Shown here: one piece after another, positions 10,622 through 22,600 of the stretch
Position numbering within the stretch: the stretch's first letter is position 1
Layout: each line of letters starts with the position of its first letter
DNA from: Mytilus edulis
Lineage: Eukaryota; Mollusca; Bivalvia; Mytilida; Mytilidae
Assembly (NCBI RefSeq): GCF_963676685.1
Contig: NC_092352.1
Location: 28,973,117 to 29,037,116 of the forward strand
Direction: 5' to 3'
DNA: 64,000 bases
The notes under the pieces: model-generated
What the model saw: only the letters and a program-made list of their open reading frames with translations
What the model was told of the DNA's origin: nothing
The model's database searches: none
Program-made: the position numbers and the translations under genes

Positions 10622-13600
10622 ATGGATAATGCATTGAAGCTATATATTCTGATTGATATAATCTCAATATCTGGTAAGTTATGCACTTCATTATTACCTT
10701 TTAATGAAGATTGCTATGTGTTCAAGAAGCAGACACAGTTACATTAACATTTATGCATTCTTTATCTATTTTTAATTCATTTATACCAGAAAAGTATTTA
10801 TTAGTTGATTCATATTTGTTTCACTTCCACTAGGTGTAATTAATGAAAACAACAATTTATAAATTACGTTCATATTCTTCATACTAAATATGTACAAGCA
10901 CCCAAAAACTGTTCAAAAAAACCCAACGCCAATATTAAAAAAAACCAAAACGAAACATTAAATGGAATTATCTATAATTTGGAATAGCAGTTATATGTTT
11001 ATAGTTCTGCTAAAATTTTGCGGGACGAATGGAAACTAATTTAAGCAGTAAATAATTAAAACACATCCTGTGAAATTAAAGTAACCGGAATCTGAATCTC
11101 ATAAAGTAAGTTAATACTTTGATTTATTAAATGTATTGATAGTAATCCAATGTACAAATCATGTAAGTGTAATAGTACATTATTTTTTTTTATTTTTTGT
11201 TGCTAGGATGTTCAGTCTTCATTGGATTCCCAGAAAGTAACTGGACAACGAGTTCCGATGTGTGCTCACTTCCAGTGATCGAACAGATAAACATCTCTAC
11301 CATATTTAATAACTCATCGAATCATATGGTTTATAAAAATGTAGAAAAGGCTTGGACAGGAACCGTAATTAAATACACAAAATGGGCTGCCTTTATAGGT
11401 ATGTTCCGTGTCTGAATTATATTTGTAGTAATTTTCATTAAAAGATGATGCTGAACATAAAAATCATTTTTCTAAATCCGAAAAATTTAAGCAATTGAGT
11501 TAAAAAAAAGAACACTTTGTTGAACAGTGTTATTGTATATATAATCAAATATTTTCTACAAATGAAGAATGGATTTTTTTTTATCAGAAGCACTCCCTCT
11601 ATAATTTTTTAAAACTGATTCCGATCCGAAAATGAATTTTGCTTGCAAAGAGACAGTTTGATATAAAACATTACAAGAAAGCTGATGAATCAATTTAATG
11701 CTTTATTTGACAGGGTGTGGCAGAAGTCTTTCTCCTATAGATCCAGGGATAAGTGTAAATAATGTTGAGGATTGTTTAAAACATTGCTCTGATTATTCAG
11801 TTGCTACCTACTTTGTTATAAAGGTATGTTTTCAAATTCAAACGCTAAAAGGTAAAAGAATAGTCTTTTCCAGCTTAGTTATTTTGTGCAGCACAGTATT
11901 TGTTCGATTCTTGGTATCCTTTTTATTTATCATTAAACAATATGTTATCTTTGTAATCACTCCAGGTTATTTTATCTAGCGAATATGGGAATCATATGTT
12001 ATCAAGTTCATGTTATATGTCGTTGCAATGATCAAATTTAAGAAAAATAATGTTCAAATCATGATTTGCTATTAAAGGGGCACTAGCTACCAGATATATA
12101 TGAAAAAATCTAAAATGGGAAGGTTTTTTTTTGGTAAAATAATTTATGAAAGTGAAATAGTGTAATAGTTATTCGCTTTTAGCGTCCAGTATTGTTCAAT
12201 TTTGTCAAGTTAAGCTAAGAAACATTACTAATGAATTATTAACTTCCAAGTCAATTTAACCCCTTAGCTAGAGATGGATAACGCATGCATCGTACGTGTT
12301 GAGTTTAAAGGAAAAGAATGTCGACAGTGAAAGTGTAATGCACGAGCTCGCTTATATATTTCGAACTATATTTATGTTTTTATCTCTTATTTCACGATCG
12401 GAGAACTCCGGTGATCGACTCGATAAATAATGAGATGGCGTCTATACTTAAATATACACGAAACGAAGTTACATATCCCTGTAAATTCTTAATCTTTTAC
12501 TTGTTTAAATATGAATACATGTTTCTGTGCTATAAATGAAACATGAAGATTTGGGTCACACCGATGAACATGAATTTGACAGCTAGTGCCCCTTTAAAGA
12601 ATTGAATTGAAAATAAATCATTGTTTAAAATATAAGAATAAATATCCAGATTGCTTTTGGATAAATTGTTGAATCTTTAGTAATTTTGACCATGAAACGT
12701 CTTTCTTTTTTGTTAGTTATTGTTTTATTCAACACTTTAACAGTGGAATCTGCTATTCATTGTTCTATAGCTTTACAATGTTTTTATTTTCTTTCTTTCA
12801 CAACCAATCGTGTTGAATTCTATTTTTGAAATTAAGACATTGGAAGAAGACTGTTCAAAAGTCATAAATCGACTGATAGAAAACATATCCTGGTTACAAA
12901 CTTAAAATGAGGGAAACATGTCAATTATTCAAAGAGAAAAACAACAAAACAACAGACACACGGAAGTGCAACAAAACAAACTACAATGCAACACACACAG
13001 AAACGAACTAAAAAATAACAAATGCCGTTTTCCTGACTTGGTAGGGGATAATTTGGAAAATGTATTTCTATCCATTTGATGAGTTAAGCCTTTTTCAACT
13101 GATTTTTATAGTTCGTTTTTATGTTGTAACTGTTACACCACTGTCCCAGGTTAGGGATTCCGCTAACATGTTTAACCCCGCCACATTCTCTATGTATATG
13201 CCTGTCCAAAGTCAGGAGCCTGTAATTCAGTGGTTGACGTTTGTTTATGTGCTACATATTTGTTTTTCGTTCACTTTTTTTCATATATAAGGCCGTTAGG
13301 TTTCTCGTTTGAATTGTTTTACATTGTCATTTCGGGCCTTTTATGGCGGACTATGCGGTATGGGCTTTGCTCATTGTTGAAGGTCGTACGGTGAGTTATA
13401 GTTGTTAGTTTCTTTGTCATTGTGGTCTATTGTGGAGATTTATCTCATTGGTAATCATACAATATCTTCTTCTTTATATTGATCCTGGCTTTGTGGCAGG
13501 CACAACATCGCGCTTTCATATAGCAATGTTAATTATACCACCAAAATGACAACATTACATGGCAGGATGCAGTACATATAAATGCAAGAACATTCAAAAC

Positions 13601-16600
13601 AGAGTAATCTCTTCTTCATTGCATATATTATAAAAATGTATTACTCAGATTCTGTCCTTTTCAGAGCTCTAGGTGCTACTGCCTTAACAATAAACCCGAA
13701 ATTAGCGGTACCTGCAGAACAAAATGTACTAATGCCAGCGACACTCCTTGTAGTTCGGATCGTTCAGCTCTTGTGTTTATATTTGTTAAAGGTAAACATT
13801 TGTATTATTGTAGTTATTCTTGTTTTAATTTTCAACATTTTTGTCAATTTTACTCGACACTGAAAAAGACGGACGAAAGATTACAGAGTAACAGTTAATC
13901 TCATAGATCGATTATAAACTTAAAACATCATTGCTAAAAAAGAAAAGACAAACAGACAAATAAAAGGATACAAGACACAATATAGAAAACTAAAGACTAA
14001 GCAACAAATACCCCATCAAAACTGGGAGTGATCGCAAGTGCTCCGGAAGGATAAGCAGATCCTTCTGTACATGTGGTACCCGTGTTGCTGATATTATTGC
14101 AAACCTGGTAAATTGTCGCATTCGGTAGGTCGTGAAAAGAGAAGCGGATTGTAGTTACGCCAAAAGAAACATATCCGATATCATCATAAGCCTGTTTGGC
14201 TGGCTGGAGTTTTATATTATGTATTTAATGTAACGATATACTTTATATTCAGGTTGCACTATAATAAACAATTCTTCTTCTTCTTCTATCATCTGTGAAA
14301 CGGTTATTCCATAACGGTCAACCAACTCGTTATAGCGTCCTTAAAATTTACGAAGGGAGGATTTCAATTACACTATTTAGAAAACCTACAGGATAACTGA
14401 AAAGAAATTAATGTTGTTTTTCAAAGGCAAAATTTTTGTATTTGCAGATTTAAAAAACATTGAACCAGCTAATACGTACATTGAAAAAGAATGTATCACA
14501 ACAACCAAAGACAAAACCAAGTTTTTTATCCGTGACTGCAATGCAAAAAACGTATTTGGATGTGAAAATACATCATGTAAGTTTAATCTATTATTTACCG
14601 TGGTCACATAGGTCGCACGTGTCCAAGAGTTCGATAGTTATAGGTTCATTTTTTTTTTGTGAATGTTTCTGATAAATCTGATAAAAGTAAATCAAGAAAA
14701 TCGTTCGGACGCAGCTAAGAGAATACTTTGTATTTCCCTTTGTCATATAGCTCATTGCGTATTCGTCTATTAGTAAAGATTTGGTTTAGATAAATCCTGA
14801 TGATGGTATTAAAAAGAACTTCAGACTCGACAAATATAGTTTCTGTATACGAAAAGTAGCAAGATATTATCATTAGTAAAGTAACTTGTCAAAGCAACAT
14901 TTTATGATAAAAGTGTCATTATTTTTTGGTATGTGCATAAAAGAAGTGCAACATTTTACCTGGATTTCAATAAAAATGAGTAAAATATCTGTAAAAAAAT
15001 TTGTACGTTAAACAGTAGACTTTAAAGTCATGATACTGCTATTAAAATGTTAATTTTAAATTACATTTATCGTATCATAATTTGAACGGGGTTGGTAATA
15101 CAAATATATTGACGATTGTATTTGTCTTATTTTGGCTGATTATTAATTGGATGTGCGTCTGATAGTTTTATAATAATTATTGCAGCTGAGTTGATATCCA
15201 GGTCATGGTATGACTATCAAGAGCATTGTTTGACACAACATCAAATTGCCGTATTGTATAAAACAAATACAATAGGAAACGACGCTATAGCAGGCAAATC
15301 TTATTGGACTCCGATTTTTAGGTCACATACCGTAGTTGATGGTAACTTTTTTTTTGTTTTTTGCCTTGATTTTGCACACTATCGTGAGATATATTATTTA
15401 CGTGTTTATAGTTTCCTCTTATCTGTTCATTGTGCAACATGTGTAAAGATGCACTCTAGGCAGTGAAGTCAAATTGATATAAAAACTTGCATTACCCCCT
15501 CGTGCTGGTATATCTTACTTATTCTTTTGAGACTTATTTGATATAACTTTTCAAATCATTTACATGAATATTTTGTGACAAGTATTTTTTATTGTTTGTT
15601 GTTGTTGTCCCCAATTTCCATACAATATAAATGCTTTACTTTGATACTTCTATTATTGTATATTAAATGTTGACTGTACATATACTTCTTTGGGATAAAT
15701 AAAAAGAAACCTTGCAAAATTAGTTTGTTCAGTTCAAAACAGGAATTCTAAAAAAGAATCATCTATTTCAAAGCTGTAAAAATAAATCTTCATTTGAAAC
15801 ACAAAACGTCTCAGCTGCTCTTAATCTTCAGATCCTTTATAACTGTCGGCACCTGTCCTCTTGTTCTAGTCAAGGGAACATTCGGTTATTATAATTATGT
15901 TTTATATTTACAGGAATAGTTACGGGAAAGGAAGTATGTCTTACCATCTCAAAAAAGGAATCGAGATATTTTATTGTGGAAAATTGTACATCTCAGTTTC
16001 CATTCCTATGTTCAAGAGTTCGTAAGTATTTACTTTTTGTTTTTTGCGTTGTCGTGCTTGAAATTTTATATTGATGTTTTTATTGTTGACCATTTTTCTA
16101 CTTGACTCGTAAAACTACACAACTTTGGATGATAATTTGATGAACAAAACTCTTTTAACTGTTGTAAAAAGAAGCATATTCTCCAAGTGAAGCTTTATGG
16201 TACGTATATTTCAACTACAAAATGTAAGAAATATTTTTTCTAGTCGCAGTTTTCTTTTCTATAGTTGTGTGTGAGGTCATAAAATATTTTGTGGCAAGAA
16301 CAAAATATTTGTCAGTACTGTTGTAATATTCACCAAAAAACTTTACCTTCAAGTCACCTATTTCATGTCCTAGGCTAATAAATTATTTGGTTGATTAAAT
16401 GTTACTTAATTGTTGCTCAGTACTAGTTTTACACAAAAAAAATATTTAAATGAAACGTTTATTGTAAGGGTTTCGTCTTTCTGTCTTTATCAAAAGTCAT
16501 TGTGATCTGCAGTGTTTTACTGTATTTCATCGATATTTTAAGTGTCTGACAAAATTTCGGAAAAACGTATAGCGTTGCTGATGAAAATGATTTTCCGTTG

Positions 16601-19600
16601 GTAAGCTACAGAGGTGTTGTTTTTTCTCTTAATAAAATGTGGAGAACATATATTCTCTAATCGAGTTGGAGACTATTTGCACAAAATAGGAAAACTAAGT
16701 TTTTTAAGTCCCGAGACAGCAAACTAACGATAAAATTTATAACAAATATATCAATGAAGTTACAAAAAGTAAAATCACAAAAATACTGAACTTAGAGGAA
16801 AATCAATTCGGAAAGTCCATTATGACATGGCAAAATCAAAAAAAAAAACACGCATAAAAAAACGAATGGACAAGAACTGTCATATTCCTGACTTGGTACA
16901 GGCTTTTTAATAGACAGGTGGCTATGCAATGTGGACATCTTTTCAAGATCTGTCAATAGTGGTTTAATTGGTTTCACATGTTGTTTTTTTCATCTTTCAG
17001 TTGTATTGAGTTTTAATTTCTTTTCCTCCTATCGGTTAAAATATTAAATATTTATGAAACGTTTAATAAAAGATACTTTTGCATACTATGAATGACTATC
17101 GATTAGAGAATAAAGATATGAAAAATTGCTTGTCATATTATTGCATCAATGAAATAGTTCTATATTCATATATACAGATATTTTTTCAAATATGGAAAAG
17201 CTAACAGCTTAATGGTTTTAAAGTTTTGTTACTTGCTAGATCGGTTCTAATTTGACCCCAAAGAAATCTATAGGAAACAGGTGGAAATAAAGATATTGGA
17301 GGATTTTCATGAAATAGTTATAATAACTGATTCGGATGGCGGCTTTTATTTTTGCTCAACTGACCTAAAAGGCCAAGTGAGCTTTTCTCACCACTAAGCT
17401 GCCGTCGTCATCAATAGTAGTCTGTCTACTTGAAAAATATTTTCTCTTCTAAAACTACTCTGCCATTTGAAACGCTGACCACGATATTTCTTTAGATATC
17501 TCGCTTTGTCAGATGATCCAAACTAGCCAACAAACATAATCGCCAAACCAAGGTGGAACACAGAAAATAGGGATATAATGTAAATATCAAAATTGTTAAT
17601 AGAAATGGGGAATATGTCAAAGAGACAACAACCCGACTAAAGAGCAGACGACAGCCGGAGTCTGGAATTATTTCAAAACTGTTAAAAGCACATCTGATAG
17701 ATGCAAAATTGAACAGAACGAATCAAATTTATCAGAGGGCTCTAGTAATTACAATTTGTCCTCAAATGTTGATGTTTACTATTTCGTTTGTCTTTTGCCA
17801 ATATGCGAAAAGTTGACGTCTTAACACTAGATCCAATGCATGTTGGATGTGTATTGATTTTATAATTAAGTGGTAGATGCATGATTTTGTTTTATTTACT
17901 GTTATTTGTTTTGAACTAGCTATCAGTAACTACGAGTTCTCTCAAATATGTTATAAGGGTTTTTTTGTTGTTCGGATATACAAGAACCCGGTCTCGTCCA
18001 TTCTGTTATAGCTGAATATGCTGTATGGGCTTAACTCATAATTGAATACGAAATCTTTTTTTTTTATGTAACTTACAAATAGTTTTGTGTGTTTTCGCTT
18101 ATGATGTTAACTAAAGTTTAAAAAGCAATAATAATAGGTAGATATTCATGGTCACATGTGACACAGATAATTCATCAAAGTCAACCGACTGATGATGTGT
18201 CGGTAGGATTTTAGATGGAATTACTTCAAGTTTACTACTTCTTCAGAAATAAGCCTTTAAACAGTAACACTATATCATGGAAAGCACACTAGTAAACGCA
18301 AGCTCTATCACTCTGAATCGGGGTGATGTTTAATTCAAACGCAGTTTTATGTTCACTTCAATTTTACCATTCTAGCATCGTCGTGTTTGTCGTAAAATTT
18401 TGTTATTTGTCGACCATCTTTGTTGATTATTAGATGTAAGTCAAAATATGATGCTGATTTAACTGTATCTGTGGTATCTTTCATTTTAATGTCGATTAGA
18501 TAGATAGGTTAAGTAATTTCACCTAACTTTGAACTCTGAATCGGGGTGATGTTTAATTCAAACGCAGTTTTATGTTCACTTCAATTTTACCATTCTAGCA
18601 TCGTCGTGTTTGTCGTAAAATTTTGTTATTTGTCGACCATCTTTGTTGATTATTAGATGTAAGTCAAAATATGATGCAGATTTAACTGTATCTGTGGTAT
18701 CTTTCATTTCAATGTCGATTAGATAGATAGGTTAAGTAATTTCACCTAACTTTGAATTTGCTATTGACAGGGTATACTCTATATTGCAGAATGTGGAATT
18801 AAAGGATGTTGCTTCCTTCTACTCATTCCTTATATATCATTAGAAGCCCCTGACTAAAGTTTAACTATAGCAAAAAGTCTCAAGGAGAAGATTTGTCCTA
18901 AAAATGATAGATTTCTTGTTGAAAAACACCCTTCCTCAAAAAATATATTGAATCAAAACATCATGCATCGAAATGAAGTCTGTTTCGGAAATTTTGTTCG
19001 GATCAATCGTATGTATACTATTTATATTTACCAATACTATACGTTTCGATACAAACAAATATAGCATACTGGTTGCATTTAGAACCGGTACGGGAATAAC
19101 GAGAACGTGTACTGTTCAGTAAGTGGAACATATCCTGGTTCAATCAAGATAAGATGTTGTCAAACAAATTATAAGGAAATGAGCCAAATAATTTTCATAT
19201 TATTTTGTCCTGTATGTATAAAACTGAACTATGTATTATGAATATAACATTACTTATACATTTTAGAAAAGAGTAAAATAATCAATGTCACTACACAAAG
19301 CAAAAGATTTCCTCGTTTCATTTTAGTTCCTACATCTAGTAAGTTATTTTCCTTGTATCAACTTTGATAGCTTAAGAATAATGAAAGAAAAAACATCTCT
19401 TCATTCTTTGACTACAAAATATAACAAAGCACAAAAGACAACGGACAACTCCAACTTATGAACCTTTGTTAAAATATCAACTTTGGACATTTACTTACAA
19501 TTTAAAGTTGTGGTTTATTAAATATAGACTGTTGTCTAAATAGAACATTGGTTCTAACAGAAAGAATAAAAGGCATAATTCTAGCAGTTTGGTATTTGAA

Positions 19601-22600
19601 GAAAAACAGAGATCATCATTAAAAAGTAAAATCACAAAAATACTGAACGCCGAAAAAAAATCGAAAAGGGAGGTCCCTAATCAAATAGGGAAAAAAGTTC
19701 ATACACATCAAACGAATGGATAACAACTGTCATATTCCTGACTTGGTACAGGCATTTTCTTATGTAAAAAAATGTTGGATTAATTCTGTTTTTGAAGCTA
19801 TCTAAACCTCTGAGTTGTATGACAGTCACATCAAATTCCATTAGATTGACAACGATGTGTAAACAAAACAAACAGACACAACAGGTAAAAATGTCCCACA
19901 TAGGGGTACTACAGCAAAACAAACCCCCACAAAAAACGGAGGTCGATCACAGGTGTTCTGGAAAGGTAATCAGATCCTGCTTCACCTGCTGCACCATTCG
20001 TGTTGCTCATATTATTTTTAAGCCAGTAAAATACTGAGCTCCGAGGAAAATTCAAAACGAAAAGTTCATAATCAAATGGCAAAATCAAATAATAAAACAC
20101 ATCAAACAAATGGACAACAACTGTCATATTCCTGACTTAGTACAGGCATTTTCAAATGTAGAAATTGGTGGATTGAACCTGGTTAAAGCTCTAAACTTCT
20201 GGCTTGTATGACAGTCGCATCAATTTTTACAACGATGCGTGAACAAAACTGACATAATAGTTAAATAGCCACAATGTGGGTACAGCAATCATTACTATGT
20301 CACAATCTCAAAACAAACAAATATTTAACAAAAAAGCACAAAAAGCATCTATAAAAAGGTAAAAACCTAATTCATTGCTTCGCGTGTTTGACACCAGAAA
20401 ATGTAAACGTCACAAAGGAAGAAATTTTGTCGTTCAAAGAATTTTAAAACATGCTAAAATTTCACATGGGGAATGGAGGTATACAGGGTTTAAAAATCAA
20501 AAGTTATGTTAGAACTAATTTTAGAAAGAGACAGAGATTTAAAACTATCCAGAAGTTCTTTTGAACTTTTAAGAATACACATATGTTTTATACCACTACG
20601 CGAGTAAAATAATTTTGTCGTTTGTCGTTCAAAGTATTTTCAAATTTGTAATAAAACAATAACATGATGACATATAATAGAACAATAACATAATGACGGG
20701 ACCTTTAACAGGTCAGGACCACTACCTTATATGGAAATGCATAAATTAGCATACTTATGTTCTCGCACATGTAATTGTTTATTTACATGTGACGCAATTT
20801 ATTTTTACCTAGGTTTTTGACCAATCCACTAAATGAGTCACAATGCATGATGGACTACTACGTGTTTACAATCAACCAAGAACATGTGTTATTTACTGAA
20901 ATACAACACATTTGTTCGTGCAATGCGGGATTCACAATTTCGCATAGTTTTTCATTTTGTGTATCCTCATTTATAGTTCGTGATATAAAGTATTACTTCC
21001 ATGCTCAGATTAACGAAGAGTTGTTTCTATGCGAAGAAAAAAGGGTTTGAATTACCCGATATATAGCCATTAACATGTTTGATGATGGCACAAAGATTTC
21101 ATGTATTTGTCCACCAGAAGCAACGAAACAACAGCGAAAAAACACAATTACCCATGAGACAAACTTACTGGTGTAAAGCAAGCCGTATAAAGTGCTGATA
21201 TTCAAGAGTACAGCAATGTTCGTATAGATAATTAAAGGCAAATGTGGGATCCTTGAATTTTGTGTTCGTAAAAAAGGCGGAGAAATATTTACATACATGG
21301 CAGTGTTAACAAAATCTATAAGTATTTTTGTTGTTCACATTTCAGTATATGGGACTTCTAAACTGTTCCCTTTTTGTTGAAGGTAGTGAAGTAAGCAACT
21401 GTAGTTTCAGTTCTTTTTTTAACGGGCTCGGACATTTGCCAAACTGAATAAAATCATTACAGCTGATTTCTTAAACCTGCAAAGTAAAACTTTGGTTGGC
21501 TTGCTTGCTTTGTTTGTATAATTGTTTATACAAGCTTTGAAAATAAGATTGACATCTTTAAACAATATATATATATATATAGGCATATTTTAACTTGTAT
21601 ATTTTATATTTTGTACAATATACAAACAAAGCAAGCAAGCTAACCAAAGTTTTGCTCCACATGCATTAGGAAATAAGCTGTAATGATTTTATGCATATGT
21701 ATGTGCGACAAGGTGGAAAATTTGATATGTTTTGTGAAAGTTGCAGCGTTGGGTCTATAATAAAAAAGATGTGGTATGATTGCCAATGAGACAGCTGTCC
21801 ACAAGTGACCAAAATGACACAGAAATTAACATTTATAGATCACCGTACGGCCTTCAACAATGAGCAAAGCCCATACCGCATAGTCAGCTATAAAAGTCCC
21901 CGATATGACAATGTAAAACAATTTAAACGAGAAAACTAACGGCCTTAATTATATAAAAAAAAAAATGAACGAAAAACAAATATGTAACACATAAACAAAC
22001 GACAACCACTGAAATACAGGCTCCTATACAATTTTTTGTTGATGGGATAGATTTCTTGTCCTTTTATATACTTAATTGGACCTTTTTTTTTTCTTTTTTT
22101 TTTGTTTGGATCGTTTTACACAAGTAATTTTTGGGTCATTAATAGCTTACTTTTCAGCATTGGACCTTTGACTGCTTACTTTACAAATTATGTCTTTGTT
22201 GGAAAGATGTCTCATTTGGCACTCATACCTCATCTTCTTATTTCTATATACAAAGCACGTTTTAGAAAAAAAATAATAGGTAATATGGCACCCACTATGA
22301 TCCAGAGACTTTTAATATTGGAGATATTTTACATATGTCAACAGGACAGCAGATGAACGATAAAAAACCTCTGAGGTATATTTTGTGATAAAATTAGCAA
22401 CAAACGGATATTATCGATGGATGAAACTATAAAAAATGTATTGAACTATATACCGTACCCGCTCAGTGGCGGATCCAGGGGGCGGGGGTTCCGGGAGATG
22501 GACTCCCTTTTTTTGGACGATCAGTGCATTTGGATGGGGACATGTAGTTGGAACCCCCTCCCCTTTTGTCCAGGGTTAGGACCCTCCTTTTAAAATGGCT

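Noticed and set aside
14386-14672. Other frames overlapping exon 5 on both strands
   Set aside because: They are shadows. Splice sites, phase and the mirror exon at 38137-38265 all select one frame.
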